Assembly: GCA_037044905.1 (NCBI GenBank)
Contig: JBAOKB010000045.1
Location: 186,001-250,000 of the forward strand
Direction of reading: 5' to 3'
Length of the DNA stretch: 64,000 nt
From: Hortaea werneckii
Taxonomy: Eukaryota > Ascomycota > Dothideomycetes > Mycosphaerellales > Teratosphaeriaceae
Below are positions 1-12,200 of the stretch, one piece after another. Below the pieces are notes generated by a model, which saw nothing but the letters and a program-made list of their open reading frames with translations, made no database searches and was not told the DNA's origin. A program made the translations under genes and the position numbers. Position 1 is the stretch's first letter. Every line of letters starts with the position of its first letter.

Positions 1-159
1 GCGTGTCCGACGGGCAGGAAACGCTCAGCACCAGACTCCGAAGGGCTCGCCGTCACTACCGCAATCAAAGTAAGGACAGCCTGATCCCTGAGACAGAAGA
101 CCACGAATGACCTGACCTGATTACAGAGACGCCGCCGCACCGACTTCGGCAACAGCTCC

Positions 160-849
160 ATGATCACACGCTCCCAAACCCTGAGCGCTGCTCGCAACGC
201 GGTCCTGCACACCACCGAGCTCTTGGAGAATATCCTGTACTTCTTGCCGATGAAGGATCTGTTGTTCGCGCAGAGAGTGTGTACGGAGTGGCGCGAGCTT
301 ATTCACCGGTCTGTACCGCTGCAGGAGGCGCTGTTTCTCCGGCCGAGGGAGTTGGGTGTTTACTGGAGACGCATCAAGAGCCTAGACATGCAATACAAGT
401 TGGTGAAAATCAATAAGGAGGAGTTTTCGCGAGGTCAAAAGGGCGAGGTGTTCAAGGCAGCGATCCCGAACCCTTTGCTGTGCAAAATCGATGTGTTTGG
501 AAAGAGTCGCGCCAAAAACGAACGCCCTCATAACGCGTGGTTTAAACATCGACCATCGGCCCTTTATCCTGAAGCATGCTGGCGTAATATGCTGATCGCA
601 CAAGGGCCATCTTGTTTATTCGAGTACTATTTTGAGTATCAGCGCGAAGACCGCAAAGACCCGTGCTGGACGGATTGCAGAATAGAGAATATCATCTTTC
701 CCGAGTGTGCGAAAGCAGGAAACGTCGTCGGGTTGGTTGAAGAGATCGAGGCTGAAGGTCACTTTGTGGAATGGGACGGTCATGTGTTGAGGTTTCCACG
801 CCTCATGTTCACAACAGAAGAAGAGCTAGAAATAGACGTGGTGGGATAA
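160..849 (+). CDS. F-box-like protein, lineage-expanded family
   Basis: Intact single-exon gene, 229 residues. Residues about 15-50 form an F-box-like segment: Leu-rich, with the core LLENILYFLPMKDLLFAQRV followed by CTEWRELI. F-box proteins normally link a substrate to SCF ubiquitin ligase through Skp1; that role here is inferred. Downstream are the features shared with the related gene at 24913-25646: a FLRP/FLPG block after the F-box, an NPLL motif near residue 103 and a W-x-x-M-x-x-x-Q-x-P-like block (CWRNMLIAQGP) near residue 147. No intron or leucine-rich repeats are visible. The start chosen is the first ATG of the frame, just before the F-box. The substrate is unknown. Confidence 0.8.
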   Translation: MITRSQTLSAARNAVLHTTELLENILYFLPMKDLLFAQRVCTEWRELIHRSVPLQEALFLRPRELGVYWRRIKSLDMQYKLVKINKEEFSRGQKGEVFKAAIPNPLLCKIDVFGKSRAKNERPHNAWFKHRPSALYPEACWRNMLIAQGPSCLFEYYFEYQREDRKDPCWTDCRIENIIFPECAKAGNVVGLVEEIEAEGHFVEWDGHVLRFPRLMFTTEEELEIDVVG

Positions 850-1292
850 GGGAAGCGACGTCGAGACGATAACTTGCGTTAAAATTTGGCAGAGATCACT
901 GCGCAGATGAATTTCAAGCAGCCTCACTAAATGCTCACATAGTCGTTTGATACAGGGCTTGCCGACGATAATGTATTATACGACCTTTCTTCTCCACACT
1001 GCAATTGTGTATGGATGCGACTGATGGGTACTGGATGAGCTACCTGTTACAAGTATGTACATAGGTACGATATACCTACACAGTAGTCATCTTTTACATG
1101 GGGCTGCCCAGCTACATAGTAGAGTACATGCCCAGGTGTCGCGTGGTAGCTGTACACGCAACGTCATCGTGCATCATTTGTTGATCTTCCAGCTGGAGGC
1201 CAAGCTTGAAGCAGGGCTCGCCTTGGTCTTGTTTGCTGCGACCAACATCTAGCCAAAGACTGAAACAATCAATCATTAGCAGCAGTGCGAAA
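850..1292. other. intergenic, no gene seen
   Basis: Between the F-box gene and the small three-exon gene. Only short unsupported frames occur. Probably holds the 3' end of the first gene and the promoter of the second. Confidence 0.4.
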
Positions 1293-1670
1293 ATGGAGTC
1301 AATGAAGGAAGCAATGAAGGGACAAGGCGGTATTATACAATGAAGTCAATTCAAGCAAGTAGCTTTACACTGACAAACAGCCTTCAGGCGGCTTGCAAGG
1401 CATCAGCACGGCGGTGGGCGAGACGATCGCTGGACAGTCAGATACACGCGGTGGTTCGCAAAAGAAAGCCGACGATGCCTCGTCGTCGATCGGCGAAATG
1501 GCAAACCCAAACAGTATGTCAGACCTCCTCTCCAGACCTCAACAATATGCGCTGACAATTATCCAGAGGGAGCTGCTACAACCGAGGGCACCAACATCAG
1601 CGCCTCTGACCAGATCCAGAATATGGGCAGTGGCTCTGCCGACCATCTCGGTCTCGGCTACAGAAAGTAG
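1293..1670 (+). CDS. small hydrophilic Gly/Ser-rich protein (three exons)
   Basis: Gene assembled by eye from exons 1293-1329, 1388-1513 and 1567-1670. Introns are 58 and 53 bp; the second has a GTATGT donor and both have a CAG acceptor. Frame is kept across both junctions (37+126+104 = 267 nt, 88 residues). The product begins MESMKEAMKGQGGG and ends LGLGYRK. It is hydrophilic, rich in Gly, Ser, Ala and Thr, and has no signal peptide or membrane segment. I do not recognise the family; the composition recalls small stress- or conidiation-associated hydrophilins, which is only an impression. It runs convergent with the enoyl-CoA hydratase gene, with stop codons about 70 bp apart. Confidence 0.6.
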
Positions 1671-1739
1671 GGATATGGACTTCACGGCAAATATTAACGA
1701 AATTTCATGATCTTCGAACATCTTGTGTTATCGTCACAT

Positions 1740-2667
1740 CTACCTATGCTTCCACTCCGGCTTCTTCTTCTCCGCGAAAGCTTGCATGCCAATCTTTTGA
1801 TCTTCACTGCCGAAGAGGCTGTGGAAGACTCTTCGCTCGTACTCGACACCTTCCCTGATGCCCTGGTCTTGGCTCTTGTTCACGACCTCCTTGCCAGCCT
1901 TGACGGCAAGACGACTGTAGCTTGCGATCGTCTCGGCTGTCTCCAGCGCACCATCCACAGTCTGCTCAGGTGTTTCGAAGACCTTGGCCGCTAGACCCCA
2001 GTCGAATGCGTCTCTGCCACTGAAGTTCCTGCCAGTCAGGATGATGTCCATAGCTTTGCTCTTGCCAATGGCTCTCGTCAGCCTCTGTGAGCCTCCAGCT
2101 CCTGGAATCACACCTAGCTTGATCTCCGGCTGTCCAAAGTTCGCTTTCTCGTGGCAGTAGAGGATATCGCACATCATTGCGAGCTCACATCCACCGCCCA
2201 ATGCGTGTCCGTTGACGGCACTGATGACGGGCTTCTTGATCGTGTTCGGTAACTCGGACCAGCTCTCGATGAAGTCCTCGCCGTACGCGTCAGCGAAGTC
2301 CTTCGTGCTCATCTCTTTGATGTCGGCGCCGGCTGCGAAGGCCTTGTGCGAGCCCGTAAGCACCATAGCGCCAATGGAAGTGTCCTTGTCGAAGGCCTTG
2401 AGGGCAGTGTTGAGCTCGTGCATGAGTGGACTGAAGAGCGCATTGAGGGCTTTCGGACGGTGGAGCTCGACTGCGCTGAAAATTAGATATTGTGGTATCG
2501 CATGGGTCGTTCAATGGGGCTGCGTACTCAAGCCCACGCCAGCTCGAGGGCGTCGATACTTTGATATATTCATAGCTGTTCGTAGCTTCAGTGGCATACC
2601 GTGCCCGCAGTGGGACAATGAACTTGCTGAACTGGGTGGCCGCTGGCCTCACTCTTGATGCCAACAT
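1740..2667 (-). CDS. enoyl-CoA hydratase, mitochondrial
   Basis: Two exons (2528-2667 and 1740-2475) with a 52-bp intron, giving 291 residues. Catalyses hydration of trans-2-enoyl-CoA in beta-oxidation. The crotonase fold is clear: HRPKALNAL, the oxyanion-hole block AFAAGADIKEM, the SAVNGHALGGGCELAMMCD block with the catalytic Glu region, and FGQPEIKLGVIPGAGGSQRLTR. The tail carries KEVVNKS and ends KKKPEW. The first ~28 residues are basic and hydroxylated, with an R-A-R-Y-A motif, consistent with a mitochondrial presequence. Length fits the family. The sequence just after the splice junction is less typical than the rest, so the exact acceptor could be off by a few bases. Confidence 0.93.
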
Positions 2668-3055
2668 GTTCTCTTTGGCTTGTGAAGGACGCTGTCACAA
2701 GCTGGAAATGACCTTGTATTTGTTGGAGCAATGCTGAACTTCGTCACTCGACAGCTCCGACAGCTCGCTCGGCTTTGTGGAGACGGATAACCGAGGCTCT
2801 GTCCGCTCAGTCAGCAATTAGAGTTGAGCCTCATCGCCACGCGGCCGGTAGTACCCGCCCAATGCTCGTTGGGCAGGAGACGCTGGGCGATCTGTCCTCT
2901 GGCCAAACATTAATTCTTGTCGCCGCGTTTGGAAGGCAGAGAGAGGCGCGACTGTCTAGGAAGTACACATTTGCGGACTCAGCATAGGCCCGGACAACAG
3001 CGCGTCGCTATCGATTGGAGCGCAAACTCCTCGCGAAAGGAGTGGAGGCATCACT
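2668..3055. promoter_or_regulatory. divergent promoter region, enoyl-CoA hydratase / RER1
   Basis: 388 bp separate the starts of two divergently transcribed housekeeping genes, so both promoters must lie here. No specific factor site was identified. Confidence 0.5.
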
Positions 3056-3832
3056 ATGGATGCGCCAGAGCCAGAGACGCCCTTTGCGGCCGTCACTGCG
3101 CAGACATCTAAGGCTCAGAGAGTATGTTGGAGGGACTGTGGAGGATTGAGATATTCGTTGCGGTGGTTTTAGGAAGGGCAACAGTGCTGACGTTTGGCCA
3201 GCTATATCAATCCTACCTCGACAAGTCTACCCCTTTCATCGCATACAGGTGGACAGGTACAGGAGTACTGTTCATACTATTCGGCCTGCGGATAGTCTAC
3301 GCGCAAGGATGGTACATTGGTATGCTCAGAATCACAAGCTCTAGGTAAAGAGATTACACGGTAGCAAGGCTAACACCCATGAAGTCGCCTACTCCCTAGG
3401 CATCTACCTCCTCAACCTCTTCCTTGCCTTCATTAGCCCCAAGTTCGACCCGTCTCTCGAGCAAGATCAGGACATGGAAGACGGCGTCCCCGCCGGCGAA
3501 GCCTCTTCCCTCCCTACAAAGAACGACCAGGAATTCAAACCTTTCGTCCGACGCCTCCCCGAGTTCAAATTCTGGCATGCGGCTACAAGAGCGATCGCGC
3601 TGGCGTTCATGTGTTCCTGGAGCGAGATTTTCAACCTGCCGGTCTTCTGGCCGGTGCTGGTGCTTTATTGGCTGATTTTGGTGTTCTTGACCATGAGGAG
3701 GCAGATCCAGGCTATGATCAAGTACAGGTATGGCATTCATGGGCTACAGCGAATTCGTGTGGGATAATTTGCTAACGGAGTCACAGGTATGTGCCGTGGG
3801 ACTGGGGCAAGACGAAGTACTCGGCGAAATAA
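3056..3832 (+). CDS. RER1: RER1, Golgi-to-ER retrieval receptor
   Basis: Four exons: 3056-3121, 3202-3319, 3385-3727 and 3787-3832, all joined in frame at GT-AG introns (80, 65 and 59 bp) to give 190 residues, normal for Rer1. Rer1 sits in early Golgi membranes and returns escaped ER membrane proteins in COPI vesicles. Family landmarks seen: MDAPEPETPFAAVTAQTSK start, YRWTGTGVLFILFGLRI, the second hydrophobic hairpin segment with AYSLGIYLLNLFLAF, the acidic loop PKFDPSLEQD, RRLPEFKFWH, FWPVLVLYWLILVFLTMRRQ and the tail W-G-K-T-K. Four membrane segments are evident. No damage was seen in this gene, unlike many neighbours. Confidence 0.96.
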
Positions 3833-5008
3833 GTGGAGGCTTTGACACTAGTCTGGCTCTCTCTATATGCGGTTCATGCATTATGGCGGCATGCTGTACG
3901 ATAAAGGCGTCTGTGTAGTTCCCTTAGCGAGCATTCAGCGTCGTACGACACACCATTTCACTTTTCAGGTTGCCGCAAGACGGAAAGAGAACAGTGGTTT
4001 GCCTCATCCAAGCTTCTACTTCATCCTTGCCGAGTGATATCTGCCGCAGGACATGCGAATGATTGGTGAACCACTCTTCCTGCACTTCGCCGCGTGGTGA
4101 TGCTCAGCCCGAGTTGTCATGCGGTCGATCTGGTGACTGGACCGATTGCGTTGCTTCGACGCCCGCGGCTGGCACTTGACAGAAATGCGCGACGGAGTGA
4201 TGCGAAGAATATTTCGGAATCTAACATGTTGCTAGACATTCGAGCCTTCCTCAGGCTAGCCTATGTGAGCAAGACGATGCTGTAGTGCGAAAACACGCAA
4301 ATCCATTTCCATTCCTAAAATGCCCGAAATGACCTGCACCGTTGCATTCTGTGGCTTCTTCGCCTGATTATCATTCCAAGGTCACCTCTGTCAGGGCCGT
4401 GAGGTCCAGCGCTGCGAGCACGCTGTCCGCACCAGCGCACCCCATTGGCTGGCTTCCTCCGCAAGAGCGCTGCCCCACACTTCAACTTCACTCCCTGACC
4501 CAAAGCTTGTACCTACAACGTGCGTTCTTCTCTCTGTCCAGATGGCCAACCCCTTCCGCCTGCCTGACCCTGATGGGACCCTGTGTCATGCTCACTTGTG
4601 AAGCCTTTCATTCGCATTGACTTTCTTGCTGCTTGCAGACAACGTTCCATCCCTGCGGTGCGCCACCTGCATTTCTGAGCACCTGGGCCGAATGATAGGC
4701 TCCCAGACAATGCAAGTGCTGCTTCTCAACGCGTTCTACGCGCATCGCGGGCCTTGCCCAAGAGGGAACGTGGGGGTTTGAAGAAATAAGAAAGCCTCGT
4801 GATGGTATAGTTCAGGTGGGGGGAGGATGTTGATCATGCCTGTGCCGATTAACTGCCATGGGTGAGTCGTGAAGCATGTCCTCAGGTCGTTGAACGGATT
4901 TGAGCGAGCAACTGCGCACTTCCGTGTTTTCTTTCTCCATAGCGTTCCTGTTTACTGCGTCGCTTTCCTATCCAAGCACTCGACAGCTCCGGCCTCATCT
5001 TTACCAAC
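3833..5008. other. intergenic, no gene seen
   Basis: About 1.2 kb between RER1 and BTA1. Only short frames without family features on either strand. The pyrimidine-rich stretch around 4900-5005 is probably the BTA1 leader. Confidence 0.4.
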
Positions 5009-7726
5009 ATGGCTGGCTCTCTCGCCTCCGCTTTCTATCACACCATCACGAACCCTTTCAACCAAGTCTCCTTAGCCTCCGTCGTCCTCGTCCTCTTTGT
5101 CCTCACCTGGTTCGTCCTCTCCTACCTTGAGCCCTCCGACTATCGGAAGGTTTTCGATGCAGCCTTCCACTACAGCACATTCGTATATTCCTGCTTCCTG
5201 AAACCGCATTCCGGCGATGGTTCTGGCAGCCAACAGGATGCCTGGAGTCCTTCTACAAACATCAGGCTTCGGTGTACGATGCTACGCGGACGAGGCTCCT
5301 GCAAGGGAGGGAGGACATGTTGGCTTTAGTGGCAGCGCAGGTCAGATATCGATCACAGTCTGGCCAGCGGGAACAGAAGAAGCCCATCTGGGTGGACATT
5401 GGAGGTGGCACTGGATGGAATATCGAGCAGATGCAGCAGCAGCTCGACGTTCCTACCTTCTTCCATGCGGTCTACCTCGTTGATCTGAGCACGTCGCTTT
5501 GTGAGATTGCGAGGAAGAGGTTCGAGAGGCTGGGCTGGAAGAACGTTCATGTCATCTGCGAAGACGCTCGTGTCTTTCGGCTGAGCGATTACGAAGCTGG
5601 CGTTGACGAAGGAAAACAACGCGAGTTCAGCATCGGTCATTCTGCTAGCTATGACAATGAATCTCGCGATTCCGTTGGCGCGGACCTCCTCACCATGTCC
5701 TACTCTTTGAGCATGATACCCGAGTTCCATCCCGCAGTCGACAGCGTGGCAAACCTGCTCGCGGCTGATGGTGTAGTCGGCATCGTGGATTTTTACGTTC
5801 AGAATCAAGTCGAATTCAACAACCGCAATTACATTGGCGGCGCGATCGATAGGCATTGCATGTGGATCTCGCGTGTCTTCTGGCGGACCTGGTTCGAACT
5901 GGACCGCGTGAATCTCGAAAGTGCGAGGAGAGATTACATTGAATACAAGTTCGGCACTATCCTCAGCACCAATCGCCGATGTCGACTCTTGGGTTTCCGC
6001 ATTCCCTATTATATCTTTGTCGGCTGCGCGCAGAGCACGGGGAACCGCATGCTGGATGAGGTTGCTCAGGTCGATGCAGCAGTGACCGAATCACCTTTCA
6101 TCTCCGCCTTGGGCTTGCATAGTCGAACAATTCAGCTCCAAAATCGCCGTTCTTCCAGTGCCGACCGCAGAAGCAAAGCATACGACACCGCTGTCATCAA
6201 TCTTTCGGCTTCCCTGCCTCTGCCAGCGGCTTATTACCAGAACCATAGGACGCGCATCTACTACGACGAGACTCTGCCCAAGCATCGTCAATTCGGCGAC
6301 GAATACATCTATGCTTTCACATGGGAAGACTCAAGGACCGACGCGCGCCTGCTGAAAATCACCAACGACGACGTCATCCTCGCCATCACCTCCGCAGGCG
6401 ACAACATCCTGTCATATGCCCTCGAACGGCCAAAGAGGATCCACGCTGTCGATCTCAATCCGGCGCAGAACCACCTCCTCGAGCTGAAGATCGCCGCGTT
6501 CCGCAGTCTGGAGTATTCGGATCTCTGGAAGTTGTTTGGGGAAGGCAAACATCCCGATTTCCACGACTTGCTTCTGACCAGGCTCTCGCCGCATCTGAGT
6601 AGCCAGGCGTTCGACTACTGGCTTCACGTCGGGCCGGAGACCTTCTCGCCTTCCGGGAAGGGGTTGTATTTCACCGGGTGGAGTCGCCATGCCCTGCAAC
6701 TCGTTGCGTGGTTGGGGAGTCTGCTCGGCATTAGGAATGATATGAGACGGCTGTGTACGGCTTCCACGCTCGCAGAGCAAAGGGAGATTTGGAACGCGCG
6801 TGTCCGCCGCGTTTTACTTTCTCAGCTCCTCTCGTATTTCGTGATCGGCAGCGAGCGGTTCCTCTGGAAAGCGCTCGGTGTACCTGGCGAGCAGCGGGCG
6901 ATGATCGAAGAGGACTACAAGCGGATGGGTGGTAGTCGTCAGCCTAACCAGCGACCGGGTTTGGAGAGGCGAGTGTCGAAGGTGGAGGAGAAGTCTTCGG
7001 GTACTGGGCAACCGGGTGAGGTGGGCGCCACGAAGAGCGGAGAGGCGATCTGGAATTATGCTCTGCAGACGCTTGATCCCGTGGCGAGGGATACGCTGGT
7101 TTCGGAGGACAATCATTATTATCTGCTCTGCTTGCTCGGTAAGTCTTGCTGATCATTTTCGTTCCCTTCCTGCTACACACCAGACGAGCTTGATTGCTGA
7201 CCTCCATCCGACACAGGCCACTACACATCTCGCTGCCATCCAGCATACCTGTCGCCGAGATCGCACGCCAAACTCTCTGCGCCCGGCGCGCTGGAGAACG
7301 TCCGGATCCATACCGATGAGCTTGCGGAGGTCTTTGCGCGTATGCAGCCCGAGGCGCTCACTATCGCCGTCCTGATGGACTCGATGGATTGGTTCACGCC
7401 GACTGGACCCGAGGCAGCGGAGCAATGTCAGGCTGTGAATCGGGCGTTGAAGGTTGGTGGGCGGGTGCTGCTTAGGAGTGCTGGGTTGAATCCGGTAGGT
7501 CAATTTTCTTTCCTTTTCTTTCCTGCTTGACGCGGCGTGGAAACGTTTGGAGCTGACTCAAAGGCAACAGTGGTATATCCGTACCTTTGAACAGAATGGC
7601 TTCTCTTCGAGAAGGGTGGCGGCGAGAGTCCCGTCGGGTACCTGCACTGACCGCGTCAATATGTATGCCAGTACGTGGATCTGTACCAAGGTCGCGGCTG
7701 TTGGTCGGCATGTAGCCAAGGAGTGA
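5009..7726 (+). CDS. BTA1: betaine lipid (DGTS) synthase BTA1, one frameshift
   Basis: Exons 5009-7138, 7217-7494 and 7571-7726 (introns 78 and 76 bp), about 854 residues once a one-base break is allowed for. The enzyme makes diacylglyceryl-trimethylhomoserine from diacylglycerol and S-adenosylmethionine. Order seen: N-terminal hydrophobic anchor (residues ~20-45), SAM-methyltransferase domain with the glycine loop VDIGGGTGWN near 127-137 (BtaB-like, N-methylation), then a DUF3419/BtaA-like half from about residue 418 with F-T-W-E-D and a second SAM-binding segment around ITSAGDNILSY. The C-terminal exons carry VLMDSMDW and NRALKVGG, also typical. The frame changes near 5239-5245 (CC run, one base short) inside a conserved block, so either sequencing error or a recent lesion. 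Confidence 0.9.
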
Positions 7727-8204
7727 GTCTTGGTCCGGCTGGGGAAGCGGTTACATTGTGCAGATGTCTTTCACAGTCACGGGGCCGGTCAGTGTGAGTG
7801 AATTTATAGGATACTGCTTTTTGGCAAAAGTTATCATTTGGTGCAGCCATTTCGGTGTTCGCAGTCAATGCAAGAAATGTCTGTAGCGGTAAAAAAAAAA
7901 AAAAAAAAAAAAGGAAGTTTAGCTTTATCATGGGATTAGTTTCCGGTCGTATTTGCCATAGTGAACCCCCCTATAATTCAATTAGTCGAGGCGCCTATCA
8001 ATGCACAAGGCTGACCATCGACAGCTGGAGATTGGCGTGTTAGCTTGTAAAGTCAGTCTTATGCCTAGCCCGAATAAGCAGTTCTGATCAAAGGCAAGAA
8101 ACTTCCGCACTGAGGGTGATTGGTAAAAATTCATTCCGTGATACCACCTGCGCCTGGAGACAGTCCTCCTACATATATAGACATAGCAAAAGAGGCTCGG
8201 ACCA
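7727..8204. other. intergenic with an A22 homopolymer
   Basis: Convergent 3' flanks of BTA1 and the complex I subunit gene. A run of 22 A lies at 7891-7912. No gene seen. Confidence 0.5.
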
Positions 8205-8333
8205 CTAATGCACATTCTCCACGTCTCTTCGATTTTTCGGCATTTTCGCCTCAGGTAGCCCACTGAGTTTCCCTTGGTTTCTCGCTTTCGACTTCTTCCT
8301 CAAGGCTTCGCGCAACATGTACTGCTCCCTGCT

Positions 8334-9011
8334 CTATATCGCCTTGCCCGTCCTCTCAGCCTCCAACTCCCTCTCGGCGTTCTGGTAGTACTTCGCCGTG
8401 TCCACACCGTGCTGGTTGTGGTTCACAAAGTTGAACCACGGCATGACGTGCATGAACACACCAGCATATCTGCTCTGCCTGCTCGCCACACCCTGCATGT
8501 ATTCCGTCATGGTGCTGACGCCGTACAGCGGCTCGCCCTTCTTCACCTTGTCCGTCATCTCACGCATATCCATCTCGACCTCGCGGCGGTTCTCGGAGAA
8601 GCCGTAGAAGCGGTTGATGCTGCGGCTATAGAAGAGGTAGAAGCCGGAGAACAGGCCGAGGGTGGTGGACAACCGCATGATCTGACGGAATCCGTTGCGG
8701 CCGACCTCGGATGGGGAAATGCGCTCCCAGAAGAGCATGGTGCCGGGGATCAAGGCGGAGAAGCCAAGGGCGGACGTGTAGTCGGAGGGGCGCGCATAGC
8801 TGACCACGCGGCGGAAGTGAGGGTCCGAGTCAATCAGCTAGGTAGCGGTTAGCATCTGGTTCTGGCTGCTTGGGCGGGCGGAAGGACGTACTGGGTAGTC
8901 GGTGTTTAGAGACTTGGCGGGGACGTATGGCCGGACAGTGCGGCCGAGCTCGGGGTATTCGCGCACGTTTTGGACCTCAGGAGGGCGCTCGGAGGGGTTG
9001 GTGGACGCCAT
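8334..9011 (-). CDS. NADH:ubiquinone oxidoreductase 21-kDa subunit (complex I)
   Basis: Two exons (8892-9011 and 8334-8837, intron 54 bp) coding 207 residues. This is the fungal accessory subunit of mitochondrial complex I, the Neurospora 20.9/21-kDa type. Seen: DYPLIDSDPHFRRVVSYARP at the splice junction, a hydrophobic segment, FYGFSENRREVEMDMREM, KKGEPLYG and HGVDTAKYYQNAE, the last two matching the conserved C-terminal domain. No cleavable presequence is obvious, as usual for this subunit. The reading frame beyond the TAG stop stays open for 42 more codons (to 8205), discussed as a finding. The gene is divergent from the Aquarius gene, with 269 bp between starts. Confidence 0.92.
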
Positions 9012-9280
9012 GATCGTCGGTGGGTGGTGCAATGGCTGGTGGAGGGGAGTCGACGGGCGCAATGAAGTGCAGCGCTGCCGGGCGCGCAGGGCGGGCGGGA
9101 TTGGATTGCAGGTCCCGGGCAGCGGGTGGTGAGCTTGACGGACACCTCAGGCACCAAGGAACTTTTCCGAGACGCGCATGAATCGCGCGTCCATCTCAAA
9201 CTTCAATTCTTGAGGCTATGGTAGATGCGATCGCACCTCGTACACAGGGCCTTCAACTATGATCCGATAACGACCCGATT

Positions 9281-12200
9281 ATGGCTTCACGACCTTCCGT
9301 CGCCGACTTGACGGGCGACAACGCTGTCGCAGTCCTTGCGCGCAAGCATTGGCTCACCAAATCGCCCTCCAAAGTCCTCCCGGATGTCGTGAAGAGTTGT
9401 ATGATGCAGTCGAGAACGAAGCTCAGTCGCAGTTTGTACTGTTGCTGTTAGAGCAGCTCCAGGCGTTCGAACGCTATCTGTGGCCTGGCTATAGCGACGA
9501 AGCCTCCAACCAACATACTTTACTGCTCGTTCTTCTGGCCAACACAAAGAGAGCGGAGCATTTACTCGTCTGGACACTGTTCGAAGGGAACACAGAAGTC
9601 TTTTCGAGCTTCTTCAGGCGAGTCACGGGTCTGAGTATTGACTCTAGTCTGCCTGTCAAGCTACGGTCGCATGTGCTCTCATTCCTCGTGGCAGCCTTCC
9701 AGAGCTTGGACAGTGGACTGATTCGGAAAGAATGTGCGCCGTTGGTCTCGATAGGCATCTGGCAGAACCTACACAGCGATCACGCGAGAGAGGTACAGCT
9801 TGCGAAGGCACCGCAGATCCAAAAGGCGTGGAGGGCAAACAACAAGAAGTTCGACAATGCAGATGCAGCAAGTCAGGCGAGGCTGAGGTTTGAGAGAAGC
9901 TGGTTGTATACGCTGGTGCTGGATTTTCTGGACAAGCTCTACGATGCGGATGCGGCGGTGGACCAGAAAGCGGAGAATCTCGTCTACTGCGAAAGGTTCA
10001 TGGAGTTCTTATGTGACCTGCTATCCCAGCTTCCAACGAGACGATACGTCAACACTCTGCTGCGGGATGTTAATATCATTTCAGCGATCAAGCTCTCTCC
10101 GCTGTACCAGGATGACGATGAGAGCATCCTAATGCGAGAGATGCATGACCTGCTGTCACACTATGTCTTCTTCCCAGCAGACGATCATAGTGGACGGCAG
10201 CTCACTCGTGTCGAGTATGAGGAGGAACACAACAAAGACATCGCGCGCTTACAGAATGTGGCATTGAAGATCCAGCCGGAGAAGCTCAAGATTCTGATAT
10301 TAGCGAGTTTTGGCTCGCTATCCCAACGTGAGGAGCTACTTGGCCATCTCAAGGATTTAACGGACGCCGAGCTTGTCGAATTGTGCGCCCAGCTTGGCCT
10401 ACGCACCACCTACCCGGAGAAGAGCCAGGTTGTGCAAGATCGCGCATTCTTCGACGAAGTGCTTGCTTCGACTATTGAGAGCAAAGTGTATTTCACCGAA
10501 CGCATTCGCGGTTTGCCTACTCTACCAACCGAGCCTTCTCTGTACGAGCCTTCGTTGCTCCGAACCGATACGTATGACGGCACAAGACCGTTGGCCATCC
10601 CAAAGTTCAATCTTCAGTACTTGTCGCCAGGCGACTTCCTCCACCGTGCCTTCACCTTGTACCGCGCCGAGTCCTTCTACAGCATTCGGAAACACGTCGA
10701 AGATACTGTGAAGCGCCTGCAACCTCGTCGCCAGACCGGCCAAGGCGTCAAATTTGAAGGATTCTCTCGTATGGCCATCCCGATCGCGAAACCTGCCTTC
10801 ATCGATGTCCTGCCGGCCAAAGTCGGCGAGACGGTCCCGGCTGAAGTGCGCGTTGAAGTGATTCTGGATGTCAGTAGACTTCAGCCAGGCTTGAGAAGGG
10901 ACTGGGAAGGTTTGAGGGAAGGGGATGTTGTATTTTTGGTTGGTGTTCAACCGAACGAGCAGGAGAAGAGGTTGACCAACGGGGCTGGAACGATTCAGAC
11001 GGCTAATGAGAAGGCGGGCGTGAATGTTCTGAGGTCTGCAGAGGTCACCAGTGTTTTGGATGAGAATGGAAGGATCTTGCGCGCAGACCAGGGCCGGAAG
11101 CATGCCGATGCCGACGGTGTTGGAAGAGTCCGACAGAGAAGAGTCATCATGAAATTGGACGCCGCCAGCTACAAGGCGGACAAAGAGCGTGCGGATGCTG
11201 GAAAAGGTGATGTTTACGACTACATCAACGTCATCATCCGCAGGAGAGCAAGAGAAAACAACTTCAAGCCAGTCCTTGAATCGCTAAAACAATTGGTGCT
11301 GAGTGATACGCCTGTGCCGACGTGGTTGATGGATGTGTTCTTAGGTTTTGGTGACCCAAGCTCAGCGACTTATAAGCGCCTACCAAACCGGATGAAGAGT
11401 GTAGATTTTCGCGACACATTTGTGGACTGGCAGCACTTGGTTGAAAGTCTGGAAGGGAAGACTGTCGAGGTGGATCCCAACGCGGGTGGAAGCTTTGGTC
11501 CGCCGTACGTCCTCGAGAGCGTCGAAGGCACTGCGCCTGCTGCTGCGGAGCCAGTCGCAGAGCGTCCACGGAAGAAGCGAAGAAAGGAACAGTCTGCTCC
11601 AGCGGCTGCTGCACCCGACGCGACTGCGGCTACCGCGCCAGAAGCGGTCAAGGTCTCAACTTATCAGCCTGAGAACCTTGGTCCATATCCCACGGATGTA
11701 CCCAAGACAAACACTATCCGGTTCACGCCGAAGCAGATCGAGGCAATCACGTCTGGCACCCAACCGGGCTTGTCGCTTGTTGTTGGCCCACCAGGAACAG
11801 GCAAGACGGATGTTGTAACGCAGATCATCTCGAATATCTACCACAACAACCCTAACCAGAGGACACTCCTGGTCGCGCATAGCAATCAAGCGCTGAACCA
11901 GCTTTTCCAGAAAATTGTCGGCCTTGACATCGATGAGCGGCATCTCCTGCGGCTAGGGCACGGTGAGGAGGAGCTGGAGACCGAAGGGTCTTTTAGCAGA
12001 GCGGGGCGTATTGATCGTTTCATGGAGCGAGGGGCGGTCCTGCTTGCTCGGGTGCAAGGTCTCGCAGACTCCATGGGTGCTGTTGGCGCGCACGGCGGGA
12101 GCTGTGAGAATGCAGAGTACTTCTTCCGGGTCTGGGTTGAGCCTAGATGGAAAGGTTTCTGGAACGAAGTCGAAGCTGGACATGTTGAAGATGTTAGGGC

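Noticed and set aside
7891..7912. A22 run as a retroposon poly-A tail
   Set aside because: No target-site duplication, no element sequence upstream; other homopolymers of similar length occur at 32285 and 61084.
8274..8852. 192-codon plus-strand frame over the complex I subunit
   Set aside because: Antisense shadow. The minus-strand protein is recognisable and spliced.
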